Shown: positions 1 through 12,506, counted from the first letter of the stretch. The stretch: 64,000 nt of DNA from Primula veris (GCA_963682055.1 OY821742.1:29049060-29113059), one strand, 5' to 3'. Notes: generated by a model from the letters alone, not told the origin. A program made the numbers and translations.

Positions 1-890
1 TTATGAAAATAAGAATCTGTAAATTTTAAAACTCATTGTGCAGATTCTCTAACCATTTTATACTAATTTTACATTTTTTATTTTCTTTAATAAAAGAGCA
101 AAAAAGTCATAAAAAAAATCAATAAAAATTAAAAAAAATATTGTAAATTTATAAACTCAGATTCTGACCGAGTATGCCCAGGTTTTATACATTTACGAAT
201 TTTAAAAAAAAAAAATCAAAAAAAGTCAACCGATCGAACCGATTTGACTTACAATTTGACCGTGAAAAAATATATATTTTTAGTGTAAAAGTATATCCTC
301 TTTATTAAATGTTTCAACATTATGACTTGTAAGTATAATACTATTTATTTGGACAACCATATCAAATGATTACAACAATTTATCTTGGATGTCTAAATTC
401 ACATTTTATCGTATTTGAGTCATTGTTTCTTGTAACTTGTAGATACGAACTAACTATTAAATAAACATTTCTCGTTAATTATTCATCATCACCAGAACCG
501 TCGTTTCCAAACAAACGTTGAATGTTGAAGAACCCTCAACCATATCGAGCTCACCTAGGGGACCATTCTCGTCATAGCGTTGACGTTCATCACCGAGCTC
601 GTTTTGTGAATCAAATGTCTCCGCCATAAGACCGATATTGACACTGTGCTTTGTATGCGGATGTGCAACATCCTCACCACAAAAAAATGTAGATTTAAAG
701 TCCTCAAATAAAATCAGCAGTACTAAATTTATTCGCCTAATATAATGCTTGAAATAGTAAGGTAGTTGTTTGCTTTTTCATTTACGTCCCCTTTAAAATA
801 ATTTTGTTCTCCATAAAAAATCTCAACCACTTTGCTTTAAAAAGATCGAGTAAAGCTTTTAACTTACATATACGGTGTGAAAAAGAAAGC
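1..890. other. AT-rich spacer, no gene seen
   Basis: No coding region, RNA gene or clear repeat could be supported here. The stretch is AT-rich with many stops in all frames. A slightly GC-richer patch near 490-660 might be a gene scrap but has no recognisable product. Confidence 0.5.
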
Positions 891-892
891 GA

Positions 893-1465
893 ATGTATAA
901 AAGCCTTGGTTTTGATAAGCTTATTTGGCATTACAATAAGACGGAGAAATATTTGGTTAAATCTGGTTATTGGTTAGAGGCCCTTGAGACACCACCTCGC
1001 ACTCGCCACATGTGGAGTAACATTTCGAAATCAAATAATGCTCCTAGAGTCCATCACTTTTTGGAGCAGGCCGCTTTCTGAGGTCCATGTAGAAGCACCC
1101 GCAACACACATCCTTCCCCAAGCGCATGGACCAGACCTGTTTGGTTTGATAGCTCGTTGTGCTCACATCGATCCAAGGGAACGCACTCGAAAAGTATTCG
1201 AGACTATAGCTTGAAATTAATTATGAACATTTGTTGGCAAATATGAAAGGCTAGGAATGATATGTATTTAGCGAGATAATTTGGACGAGAACAATTTATT
1301 CATCAAGCAAATCGGCTATATAAAGACTTTGTTCATGAATGTTATAATCCAAGTATTTCTGAGATTAGTCTTGAAAGTTTAGGTCTTCAATCTAGGCAAA
1401 GTACACCATTAGGCGGCTATTTAAAATTAACATATATGCTTCACCTAAGGAAAGTAGCTAGTGTT
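893..1465 (+). pseudogene. LINE (non-LTR retrotransposon) C-terminal remnant
   Basis: This is a decayed 3' piece of a plant L1-type LINE. The first 62 codons carry the tryptophan and 'KSGYW' spacing typical of the zinc-binding region that follows LINE reverse transcriptase, then a stop at 1079. Further on (about 1232-1440), in another frame, comes the 'CWQI-KARND' signature that ends this domain, with in-frame stops at its tryptophan position and again about 12 codons later. The reverse transcriptase and endonuclease are absent, so it is a dead, 5'-truncated fragment. The family is recognised by motif pattern only; the exact right end is unclear. Confidence 0.55.
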
Positions 1466-1988
1466 TAGCCCAGGTGAGGTATAATAGTTTGAAATGAATT
1501 GAGGGAACTTGTGGACATTTAAAGTGGTTCATTCAAGTCGGCAAAAACTCTGGTTGCACAAACGTGGACCTTGAAAATGTCATGTCAAAAGGCAAAATAC
1601 AGTAATTGGCTAATATAGAAATCGATTCCGACAACCCAATTCTAATTTGATCCTTCAAAATGAAGAATGAGTCGCCCCCTTGGGAGATCGATGCTATTGT
1701 CACAAATATAAAGGTGCTCGCCAAAGCATACCTTGGAGTTTCTATTGGACTCATTTCTTTGCCTAATAGTTTCTAATGGTCCAAAGCTAAAGAAGTTATT
1801 TGTCAGATAAGTTTCGACCAGTAGGAAAGACGTTTACGAGGGGATGCATGCTTGGTGAAAACCAAACAGTTTCATTTGTATCACAAATCGATTTGAGCAT
1901 AGTTGCAGTATCACAAATCGATAAGACTGAAACGGAACGTCTCACAAAAGTGACAAAACACACCGGCAAAACATAAATTAACAAGTAA
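1466..1988. other. Spacer, possible further LINE debris
   Basis: No gene can be supported. The part directly after the LINE tail may continue that element, but I could not read a convincing domain. A short sequence (tatcacaaatcgat) occurs twice, near 1877 and 1909. Confidence 0.35.
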
Positions 1989-2213
1989 CCCTATATAAGC
2001 ACCTCTAACAGCACCAACCCCCTCCTCTCATTTTCACATATATACATAACTCTAGAGCGGGAAAGAGAGAAGCATTGACGTCGGAAACCATGGTCCTCCG
2101 CAGCACGATGAGGGCCCACACCGACTGGGTAACCACAATCGCAGCCAGATCCGATCGACAACTCGGACAACCTAGTCACCGTCTCCCGGAGCAAGTCCCT
2201 TATGAAGGAGTCC
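1989..2213 (+). pseudogene. Broken 5' copy of RACK1 with promoter
   Basis: This matches the 5' end of the intact RACK1 gene at 3.1-7.9 kb but lies in opposite orientation. Similarity starts at the TATA box (TATATAAG, 1992-1999, inside a 'ccctatata' context shared with the gene), runs through the 5' UTR and covers about the first 50 codons. The initiator ATG has become TTG (2075), but the next Met codon is kept. A one-base insertion after 'TTIAA' shifts the frame, and roughly 17 bases are missing just after the 'KSL' codons. Similarity ends near 2213. Coding-part differences fall mostly at third codon positions, which suggests the source was once a functional paralogue. Any transcript would run towards the RACK1 3' end. 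Confidence 0.75.
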
Positions 2214-3140
2214 AAAATATACCATGCTATGGGTTTATTTGTGCTGAATTCGGGTTGAAAACTTGGTCCAAGTTGCCAGTATGTGTGTGGCTTAGTTGAG
2301 ACCATTTCATCAATGTTCATTCATTTTGCCATGAATAATTTTTGCAATAAAAAGGCAGATTAATAACATTTTTTGAGCAAGAACCTAAATTCTGAATAAG
2401 TAAAAAAAAAAAACCTTTCATACAAGGCTAAATAAAAATAACGTCTCTCACAAAAGCTCAAAGTGCATACACACCCAGCTAATTTTCAATTTATGAAAAA
2501 CAAGCAATGGCCCTAATTACGCTTTATGAAAAAGCTTAAGCTGATACAAAATCACCAGAAACAATATCAACAAAAGTTAAATCAAGATTTCTCGATAAAA
2601 AAAAAATATACACTGCAAAGAAACAACTGATTCCCAATTCTTTGTAATTGAAGAAATCTAGAACATTTAATTAATTACAAATTTAATACTACTAGATTAT
2701 ATTTAAATGGTTAACCTGTTCTGAAGAGGTTAAAGATCAAACAGTGGTACACAGCATAATAGTAACCACGTTTGTTTCAGAATCCATTTGTTTTCATACT
2801 CCCAAGGAAATTAATGAAATCAATGAAAATTTAGACAGCTAATATATCCAGCTAAGATCATTTCCACTACCAATTTAAATTTCTGCAGAGTAAATTCAAA
2901 ATGGGCCACTTCAGACAAAACTCAATGAAGATCTCAAGGCAGTGCTAAAAGTAATACTTTGAGCTTTAAGTCATAAAATAAAAGACGACTACAAAAAACC
3001 ATCCACAAACAGAAAGCGAAAGGTTTCGCAACCAAAAACAGAGATCCAATGTAATTCCAACATCTAAAACCAAAATTCCATTGAAAATTAAAAGACGGTA
3101 CGCATTAAAGAGAGACGAGTAGGCAGCAAACGCAGAGCCC
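2214..3140. other. 3' flank of RACK1
   Basis: AT-rich sequence between the broken RACK1 copy and the stop codon of RACK1. The part next to 3140 should contain the RACK1 3' UTR (minus strand); the poly(A) site cannot be fixed by eye. No other gene seen. Confidence 0.5.
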
Positions 3141-6100
3141 TTAGTAGCGACCAATTCCCCAAACTCTGACAACACCGTCGGTGTATCCACTGAATAGCGT
3201 GCTTCCATCTGAACTCCAGCACAAGCTTGTGCAGTACATAATCTGCAATGTCATACCAAAAGTAAAAGATAGTTAAAACGACGTACCCCCTATCATAATA
3301 AAACAGATGCTACATAACATCACAACAAGTAGCAAAAACTGGTAACCGAAAGATGTAAATGAACGAGCCCAATAGACATTAGAGGTAAAGGACAATTAAT
3401 ACTGGGAATTCCAACTTTAAAACACAACCGCAACATGAGAAAAACAGTGTGCCGCTATAAAAATAAATGCTTCTTGATACTACAACCTATAGAAGTAGTA
3501 AAACACTATAACATGGTTACTAACAGTGCTTACTTGGATGAAAACGAACAAGCCAATAGAAGCACTGGAGAAGCCGAGTTTGTGATAGATGTAAATCTTG
3601 TAACTAGACAATTTCCTAATACAACTGGGAATCCCAACTTTAAAATCCAACCACAGAAAAATTCTTATTTGACCATTCACAGCAAGGAACATTTGTAAAC
3701 CAAAAACAAAACAATACGTAATGCATTAAATATGTTCCACACACGTTGAATACCAAAAAATCAATACACTTGTTACATAGTTAAGTGGTATATTCCAGAT
3801 ATTATTATCAGAAAAACCTTAAGTTGTTACTATTGCATATGCAAAAGTTGGAAACAGTCGGTAGTCAAAACAAAAGATACAATAGAAGTACTGATTATCA
3901 AAATGATTTCAGTTTTTATCCATAGCTATTTTTACTAACTCTCAGAGAAGACAACAATACGATTGAAGAAACGAGAGAAGAATTCATTTAAAAAGATGTC
4001 GAGAGAAGGAACATTTGACAGATATGTTAGCAGAACTTTTAGTGTAATTAATTATTAAGACATAAACCCCACATAAGAAATTCAACTAACACCATCCTTG
4101 GTTTTCAACACAACGAAGTCAGAGGAGAAACATTTCAAGAATAGCATGAAGGAAATTCCATACAAGAATATAAGAGAACATAAAATGTAAAAACTTTACC
4201 TTATTTTTGTTAGCACCACCAGACTCCACAGCACTGCCATCATTATTAAACTCAGCCTCATGTTTCGCATCAACTTTGAGCTCAACCACAACCAGCTTAC
4301 TCTCCAAATCCCATATCTTGATACAATTATCAGTGGCAGCACAGAGCCAGTACCTGTTAGGGCTAAAGCACAGAGAGTGAATAACTGAGCCAGCATCGAG
4401 AGAGTAGAGATTCTTTCCCTCTGTCAGATCCCATAGAAGGACAACACCATCTTTTCCACCACTGGCACACAGGGAACCATCGGGTGAAACTGCCACAGTA
4501 TTGACATTAGCCTTGTGGCCACTCAAAGTGTTCCTCAGCTTGCAGTTAGAGAGGTTCCAGATTTTGACTGTTTTGTCCCACGAGGCAGAGACAATTGTTG
4601 GCTGTTGATTGTTGGGGCTGTTTACAAAAATGATTCAAAAAAATTAAAAATTGAACTTCCACATCAATTGAAAATTTGAAATCTAAGAGAGAAACGAACA
4701 CAAAAAAGTTTTCAGAAAAACATCTTCCCAGACATGTCATGGTGTACACAAGTTAAAGACTTGAATGTAAAGATAGAAAGCAATAAATAAGAATCAACAC
4801 CTGTTAGTTTAGTCTCACGATACAGTAAACTGAAAAGTTTTGGACTTCTTAGTAAAATTTCTCAATCAATAGTTTTAATTTTAGGCAACAGAGAATCAAA
4901 TCAAAGTATGCTGCATTAAAGGCTTTTACCAGACGACAAATATAACAGTACACCTGCAAATGACCTTCTAGAAAATAAAAAAATTAATTACATTTTTGAA
5001 GATAGCGAAAAACAATTTCTTTTAAAATGTTAACAAGAGTTGTTAAGTAAATAAAGAGATGAACTCGTACAAAATAAATGAAACCAACAGCAATAAATAA
5101 TGCTGCGTCCATTTTCATCTACTATCTATGCACCTGTTAGAAAGCAGGAGGGAGTTTGAACTATCTACAGAGATATCTAATAGTGTAAATGGTAGAGATA
5201 GAAAAAGCAAAACACCACATTCAAATACAGAACCAATCCATAATATATATTTCATACTGCACAAATAGACACAAAAACAACAAAAAAGAGTACAACTGCC
5301 AACACTTAACATCATTAAATATGTATAAAACTGTCCGTGATGGACACTTTACACATCCATCAAAGAAAATACACAATTGATTCAACCTTACATCAGTCTT
5401 ACAAATCTATCGAGATGATTCAACATAAAATAAAACGTACGTAACGTAATGACAAACCCTTTATCCTAACAGGAAATGTCCAGTCAAACAATCACGGCTA
5501 GGGGAATACAGAATCAAAACTACACCGAAGTAGTTAACTTCCAAAACAAACAAAAGTTTCTCAAATTACACAAAAATAATTGTTCCTACAATTAAGGATC
5601 TGATACCAGTTTTTTTGCGGGAAAAATAGCTGATCTCTAAAAAAACAGTCAGGAAAAAGAAATTCAAAAAAGCTACATTAAGTATTTGGCACCACAAAAG
5701 CTTTTTACTTACAACTTCTTTTAAGTAATCATTTATTTACTTATTTCATCTTATAGATGACTTCCAAACTTTATTCATGAAACCGTCAGCCCTCAAATTT
5801 TATTCATGAAAAGCTAAATAGAAACAAATTCCTACCTTCTCGACTTTAAGCTTTTTTAACTTCTTTGATCGAAAAGCTAGCTTTTTCAGAAGCTAAAAAA
5901 AATCAAAACACCATAGATTTCTAAGGTAGCTTGAAAAGATAACATGCACCAAATCAGGAAAGTATGTAAATAGTAAACACGGTCAAACCTAATGACACTA
6001 TCAAACAATGGTAAAAATCGAAAGATTAAAGTTAAAAGTGTAAATGGTAAAATTTGATTGTGCTCAATCGAAAGATTAAAATTAAGTGTAAATGGTAAAA

Positions 6101-7911
6101 ATCTGATAAACATACAGCTTGGGGACCTGTTCAGGATCAGATTTTTTTAGCCAGAAAGCTGGTAAAAAAAAATAGTGACCAAAAAGATGGCTTTTAAAAG
6201 CAGCAGTAAAATGTTTGGTTTAAAAAGCTAGCTTCTCGAATTAGCTTTTCACCTTTTGATCTCCATGCAAAGATACATCAAATATGTTTTCGTCAAAAAA
6301 AAAAAACTTTGCCTGAGTTATCAAGTCTTTAGAACAATTTAAGATATACAGTAATTAATATATCTAACCTAAAATAAAACTTGGCAAAAAAATAAACCTT
6401 TCCTAAATTCAAATCTCAACCTAAACAGACTTGAGTTAGCATTCAAAAGTACATTAATACATATCAATGAGGTCAACAACCAAACAGATACACTATAAAC
6501 ATAAACACACACATACTAGATTAAAATCATGCATTTAATACATCATAAGTTCATCCACTTAGAAAGAACATACACATAGAGAGAGAAGTATATAAAAAAT
6601 TTGAGAACACCTCGAATTAAAACATAGTAATTAATCCAACCAAACAAATAATCAATAAAAAGGGCACATAAAATTAACATATATCTATTAGAGAAAAGGT
6701 CATAACAACTAGGGTTAAAGATCCTTCATTCCCCCATAGTGATAATAATGAGGAATTTTAAATTTGTAGAATGATTATAATTTATAATGTAGCTTCAAAA
6801 ACCCTGCAAAGTTGAAAACTATTATAATATAGCAGATATTCCACTTAGAACCTCTATCTTCAATTATACTGCAAAAAAAGTCTATTAATCTAAAATTTAC
6901 ACATTAAACCCTTTATTCAACAAATAAAATATCAGCAAACACTCTAAAAGGAATATCTAGTCATTTGTATGACTCCATATTAGACACAGATATACATATG
7001 CATCAATATATATACTCCTTTAGTCATTTGTTTATGAATCAACTTCGCACACAACTATATATTAATATATAAATTAAACAATAATCAAAACAATCAGAAC
7101 ATATAATCAATAAACACACACGCACATGTGCGTACGTGTATATAGTATGGAGAGCAAACTGGCCGTCGGAAGAGAGGACCACTTCCTGGACAAAGCCGTT
7201 AGAAAAAAGAGATATGCGGCGCTTAATTGACGAATGTTAAGTTAGGTTTTGAAGTTTTGATGTTATTAAAAAACAGTCCCTCTACTTTCGAAAATTATTA
7301 AAAACTCCCACTATTTTCCAAATTAAAAAAAAGTGACACTTTTAATCAAACCGGAGAGAGCTAAATATACACACAAACACATACATACACAAATAGATAA
7401 AGAGAGAAGAAAAGAAAAGAAAAAGAGAAAAGGACCTGAAGCGAACGCAGCTGACCCAATCGGAATGACTCTCGGCATCATGGATGGTATACTTACACTC
7501 CCCGAGAGTATTCCAGAGCTTAATAGTCTTATCCCTACTAGCAGAAACAATCTGCCTGTTATCAATAGAAAAGGCAACACTCAACACATCCTTGGTGTGT
7601 CCCACAAACCTCCTTGCGGTAGTCCCGGCATTCAGATCCCAGAGCCTCAATTCACCATCCCATGCCCCAGAAAGTGCAAACTGACCATCAGAAGAAAGGA
7701 CCACGTCCTGAACGAAGCCGTTGTGGCCGGTTAAACGACGACGGGCAACTCCATAAGTTTTAGATTCCTTAGTTAAGGTCCAGAGGATAAGGGATTTGTC
7801 ACGAGAAGCGGTTACGAGAGTATCAGAATTATCAATAGGGGCAGCGATTGCGGTTACCCAATCAGTGTGACCTCGCATCGTACCACGAAGAACCATTGTT
7901 TCCGAACCCAT
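3141..7911 (-). CDS. RACK1: RACK1, WD40 ribosome-associated scaffold protein
   Basis: Encodes RACK1, a seven-bladed WD40 beta-propeller on the head of the 40S ribosomal subunit that also scaffolds signalling proteins in the cytoplasm. Exons: 7911-7436 (476 nt), 4617-4200 (418 nt), 3242-3141 (102 nt); together 996 nt, 331 aa. Both introns have GT..AG ends: intron 1 (2,818 bp) is phase 2 and intron 2 (957 bp) phase 0. WD/GH signatures recur through the protein (e.g. '[15 protein letters not shown]', '[14 protein letters not shown]') and it ends in the conserved 'RVWGIGRY'. Plant RACK1 proteins are about 320-330 aa, so it is full length. The start is the first ATG after a TATA-containing leader. 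Intron 1 carries a second RACK1 scrap (7154-7200). Exon joins are inferred from conservation and phase. Confidence 0.95.
6017..6107. repeat. Two-copy direct repeat in RACK1 intron 1
   Basis: A roughly 45-bp unit starting 'atcgaaagattaaa' and ending 'gtaaatggtaaaa' occurs twice in tandem, about 49 bp apart, with small differences. It lies deep in intron 1 and has no visible role. Confidence 0.6.
7154..7200 (-). pseudogene. RACK1 exon fragment inside RACK1 intron 1
   Basis: A 47-bp stretch matches exon 1 (7676-7722) in the same orientation at 40 of 47 positions. Read in the RACK1 frame, six of the seven differences are synonymous and the seventh changes Asp to Glu. It is therefore a scrap of a diverged, selected RACK1 copy rather than a simple decaying duplicate of this exon. 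It is about 235 bp inside the intron from the exon 1 donor and has no splice-site context of its own that I can see. Confidence 0.75.
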
Positions 7912-8021
7912 GGCTTATATGATTCTTTCTCTCTAAAACTATGTATATCTCTCTCTCTCTCTCTATATATATATGAAAATGGAGAGTGGCTGTGAGGGGG
8001 ATGGTTAGTGGTATACATGTG

Positions 8022-8049
8022 TTTATATAGGGGTCTGGGATTAGGGTTT
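8022..8049 (-). promoter_or_regulatory. RACK1 core promoter: TATA box and telo-box
   Basis: On the minus strand a TATA box (TATATAAA, 8029-8022) lies about 110 bp upstream of the RACK1 ATG. Just upstream is AAACCCTAA (8049-8041), the telo-box commonly found in promoters of plant ribosomal-protein and translation genes. The leader between TATA and ATG holds a CT/GA-rich run (about 7947-7966). This fits coordinated expression with ribosomal genes; the function is inferred from the motifs. Confidence 0.7.
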
Positions 8050-8229
8050 CTCTTTTTCAAGGGTTCCTTCTTTCTATTTTCCTTTTTTACCCCTACCTTT
8101 TTTTTTCCACCCGTTTTGGTTTTAGTTTTTTCACTCTTTACTCCACTCTTATCGTTTTATTGATACTACTACTTTTTTTTTCTTTTTTTTTCTTTTTCCT
8201 TTTCTATACAAAAACTTACCCAATTATAG

Positions 8230-8231
<2 letters not shown>

Positions 8232-8271
<40 letters not shown>

Positions 8272-8287
8272 TACTACTACTACTACT
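8232..8287. repeat. Compound microsatellite (TA)n(CTA)n
   Basis: About 39 bp of uninterrupted TA repeat followed directly by about 17 bp of CTA repeat, upstream of RACK1. Confidence 0.9.
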
Positions 8288-8298
8288 GCAACTACATC

Positions 8299-8605
8299 AT
8301 GGGCCGGGTTAGGTCCGGTTCGGGTCGGTTTAGGTCCGGTTCGGGTCGGTTATTGGTAAAACCGAAATCGAAATCGAGCATAAATTTCAGTTCGATTTTT
8401 TTCGGTTTTCGGTCTTTTTATTTATTATACCGAACCGAACTGGTTTGTTTCGGTCTTTCGGTTTTTCTTCGGGCTTTTTCGGTCTTTTTGGTTATTTTTC
8501 GGTTTAATTTTCGGTTTTTTAGTCTTTTTCGAGTTTTTTCGGTCCGGTTTTCTCGAAAAAGTTTCGGTTTTTCGGTTCGGTTTTTCCGGATTTTCGCCCA
8601 GCCCT
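8299..8605. repeat. CGGTTT/GGTTCGG low-complexity repeat
   Basis: Degenerate repetition of cggtt, tcggt and gggtcggtt words over about 300 bp. The open frame through it (Gly-Arg-Ser then Phe-rich) is a by-product of the repeat and not a gene. Such tracts flanked by a 'gcccagccct' end resemble plant hAT-derived non-autonomous elements; no clean inverted ends were found. Confidence 0.6.
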
Positions 8606-8607
8606 AA

Positions 8608-11600
8608 CTACAAGTCCCGTCTGTTATAAGCACTCAAAACAAATCATCCATTCCGTATTAGTTTTCACTTGGGGAAAAAACTACTATTTAATATCATGTC
8701 GTATTCGATTTTACTAATTTTTGTAGTCAATCTTTTAAGTTTTATCAATTTTGGTCTCAAACTATCAATTTTCGTTTAATTAAGTGTCCGACGGCGTAAA
8801 CGATGAAATTGCGCTCACCGTATCTTATATTTAGAGATTTGTTTTTGATAAATGTTGATACAATTGCCCCTATGTTTTTTTTAAATAGAACGAGCTCCGG
8901 ATATTAGTTCATCAAGCATTACAACAAGATGTGTATGATTCCATTCCGTTTTGTTGATTTTTACGTTTTGTTATCCATTCCGTTTTATTTTTCCTTCTTA
9001 TCTCCCTCTAGTTCATCCTTTCTTTTAGAATTCTATGAATTGAAGGTGTCGGACGAATATATGTTTCAACAATCGGATTAGTTTGCTTCAAATTATCAAA
9101 TTTTTAGGCTACAAAGCTATATTTGATCAAATTTTGAATTTTACAACTTTTTTAATATGTTTATAAACCGTTACAACGCATTCTAAACAAAATTCATAAT
9201 ATTGGGATACTAGTGAGTTACATTATTTTTTTGGATTTTGTATTTAATTTACATCAGTTTTTTTTATTATTCCAAAATGTAAAAAAAATTGACTAAAAAA
9301 ATTATTAGAATGTATTGATACATGTGTTAAATTTAATTGTATTATCTTTTATTATTATTTTTTGAATAATTATTTAGGGTTAAAAAATCAAGTGGGCGCT
9401 AAATAAGATAGAAAATATGAATAGAACTTAGAACATTTAGACTTCTCTTATTCCTCCTCGTCTATGTTTGAAACTACTCTAATTAATCCTTGTTCTTTTG
9501 TTTGTTGACAAAATATAGTAAAAAAATCGAAACCTGAGATATTGACTTGATGTATAAAGGTTCAATTACCCACTAGTACTATTCACAAAAAGTATTTTAG
9601 CGGAGTTATCAATATAATGGTCAAGTCAAATAACTTATCTCCTTTGGACCATATATCCAAAAACGACGCTCATTTGGGCTTCCATCGCACAAGTCGTCTA
9701 TCATTAAATAACCAACTTCTTTAATATTCTGTCAAACGTTAGTCTCTACAACATTACCTCACTTACTCTACACTTGAGATGTATTTTTTGACAACTTTTA
9801 AATTAAGATAAGTAATGACTTGATAAACACAAAATATCATGTCCAAAATAACTTTTTCAATTGAAAGTCTCAACTCTAAATGGAGATTTCACTTTGAAAA
9901 CCACTCATTTTATGTATTTTAAATGTTGTTTTAAGCTGGTAAATAATCATTCAAATAATCACTCCGCTATTTTTTGATACAATTGCTCCGTTATAATTTG
10001 TCTAAATCTGAAACGTTTTTTCCAGTCCACTAATTTCTTATCCGGGTTCTATTTGATTTTAAATTTCTATGCTATATAATCGGTGAGTAGCGTTACTCAT
10101 TTTCATTCAAAATTCTGTAAATCACTACAAGTTTACTCGTTGCATAGTTATATATCTAAACATTATTATGGAACATAATTTTCAATCATAGGGTAGAGAT
10201 ATACGACTATCTGGATTTCAAGAAGAAGATAATGTTTGTCCGGATTTTACAAGCAATTTTGAGTACGTATGCTCCTCAAGATCTAATTTATTTATTTACA
10301 AGCGATTTTACAAGCAATGTTGGATACGTATTCTCAACTTAATCTTATTTATTAAAATTTACTATTCAAGTAACAAAATCTAATTTAAAGTATATTTAAT
10401 TTATAGTTATTTGATTCATCTGACGAGTAGATAAAAGAAGTTCATATAATCCTCAAAAACCTTACCTCAAAAGTACAAGTATCAACAAATATGAATGCCC
10501 ATTTTTTTTTATTTTTTTTTTCTTATTTAAAAAATAAAGGGTGAACAACTTTATTAGGGCATGAATGCCCATTTAATTAGTCACATCTATCAATATGAAA
10601 TCTGTCTTTTGATTGGAAATTATTTTCAATTGGAAAACTCTTTTTGGTCCGAAAAATTTGTCTTTGTCAAGTAGTAACTTATCTTTATTTAGAAGTTTTC
10701 GTTATTTTTTACGAGCATAGTTTGAGGCCTAGGGGTCTCATAGCCTCAAATGTACAAAGAAAATAAGGGTAAAGGTGTGAACGGAGAAAATAAGGATTTT
10801 TTTATAAAAAATATCATACATTTCATCTTTTATTTCTGATTTGGCTTATCTCTTACAAATTTTATCATTTTGACCTACTTAAAAGAGGATGAAAGTGCAC
10901 TCTTTGATACATGAAAATATCACTCTTAATGTGCAATCTTCAACTTGTTAGCCTATATAGCAACTTAAAAAGAACATTTTGGAAGTGCTCTATATACCAA
11001 TCCATAAAAATAACACAAAATAAGTCATTCATACCTATTGTTTTATTTTATTAAATTTATCAATTGTGTTGTTATAGTAATAAATGTTAAATATGAATAA
11101 TTATTATAAGTGGTGGTAAAACTAAAAAGTTAAGAAACAATGCACAAATTAAAAAAGAAAGTTAAAAGAATATGTAATTCAAAAGTGATTGTACTGATTA
11201 GACTTGTAATAACAAATAACTAATTTTGAATGTCACATATAATATTTTAACACAATTACAAATACTTCTAGTGTATAATATTCCAAGCCCTTGTCATATT
11301 ATTACTGTAAAAATTACAACAAAAATATCAAAACTAATAGTAATTAGTTTCTATTCATTAAAGCAATTATATTTTCAAAGATCATCCATATTTTAAGTTA
11401 GAGAAAACAAAAAAGTAAAAAATCAAAAAAATATAGATCTTGATGAACAACACCATACATAATGAAAATAGTCAAGAATAAATTATTAAATTTCATAAAT
11501 ATTTCTTTAAAATCTTAACAATTTGAGAGAATGTAAAAAGGAAAAAAAATTGTAACAATAGTGTGTTAGTTTGACATATACTTAATCCCGTTTAGCCTTA

Positions 11601-11729
11601 AAGACGGCCCGACTATTGTAGGGTACGGTCTCGCCCTGTCACCAGGCCTCTATCTCACCAATAACGGTCTAGCCATTGGCCTAGAAGGCGTAATAAGAAT
11701 TGACGTACGTCAAACTGAGTCAATTCTAA
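8608..11729. other. AT-rich intergenic spacer
   Basis: No gene supported. Contains an imperfect short duplication near 10237-10340 (gattttacaagcaat words), direct repeats of 'gaatgcccat' near 10492 and 10563, and the dispersed repeat listed at 10838-10991. A GC-richer patch at 11590-11700 next to the gypsy element has no recognisable product. Confidence 0.5.
10838..10991 (-). repeat. Dispersed repeat, copy 1
   Basis: The reverse complement of this stretch aligns with 29867-30028. Shared words include CTCTTTTAAGTA, CAAAATG, GAGATARGCCAAAT and the AGAGCACTT end. The two copies lie on either side of the large gypsy element in inverted orientation. Probably a MITE or fragment of an unidentified element. 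Confidence 0.55.
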
Positions 11730-11734
11730 GAAAG

Positions 11735-12287
11735 TGACAAAGCCATAACTTTGTTCGGTTGCGTTAGGCTTTTCAACAATAATATATAATGAATTGACAA
11801 TAAGCGATGAACACTTCTTGATCTTTATTATTATTCGGCAATTGCCATTGTTCGGATTACAATTCTATCACTGCATTTATGCTCGGATTCGCTGCTCGAT
11901 CCGGAATGTGATCTTTCTCTTTTCTTCGGTGCTCGGTTCTCGATCTTGCTCTGTTTGGCTATTGATGTGATACGTTCTGACAAGTTTTTATCTTTTCTCT
12001 CCTTCTCTCTATATTTTTTAGATATGTTTTCTGGTCCCTTTCTTAGGGGGGATACTTGGCTATTTATAGGCAATTATGCCTCCTAGGATGTTGACAAATG
12101 TCTCCATCTCATGAGATTTTTCTGACATGGGTCCCTTGTTAAGTGGGCTTGGGCTTTTAGTGATATCCACTCTTATTCTCAAAGAAAGGCATGTGATAGC
12201 CCATTCAAGCGTTGGATACCACTCTATGATGGGTGGGTTGTTTAATACCCGAATAGAATATTCGGGTCTAATTTTTATGTTCTATCA
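11735..12287 (-). repeat. 3' LTR of the Tat element
   Basis: 553 bp, TG...CA, nearly identical to 28577-29149. On the minus strand TATAAATA lies at 12068-12061. It lacks a 20-bp duplication (tcgaatagaatattcgggtc) that is present in the other LTR. Short frames inside it occur identically in both LTRs and are not treated as genes. Confidence 0.93.
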
Positions 12288-12300
12288 AGTGCTCCCTGAC
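12288..12300 (-). promoter_or_regulatory. Possible polypurine tract
   Basis: On the minus strand the bases just before the 3' LTR read GTCAGGGAGCACT. The position is right for the plus-strand primer, but the purine run is short, so confidence is low. Confidence 0.35.
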
Positions 12301-12506
12301 TTCCTCAGTGTGGTTTCCACGTCGAGGGAGTCATGATTGATCTGTCGAAGAGATTACTTCGGTTTAGCTGTTCCCTATGTTTCATTCGACAAATGCCCCT
12401 ATTTATAACTGCTCCTTGGTAACTTGCAAATTTGCTATTTGACTATGATATGACCCTTGGTATCTTTCTTCGAGGAAACCCTTGACCTTTCCAAAAATCA
12501 TCTTAT

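Noticed and set aside
3435..3698. 87-aa plus-strand frame
   Set aside because: It lies in intron 2 of RACK1 and resembles no protein.
8299..8607. 102-aa Gly/Arg/Phe-rich frame
   Set aside because: It is produced by degenerate cggtt/gggtcgg repeats, not by a coding pattern.
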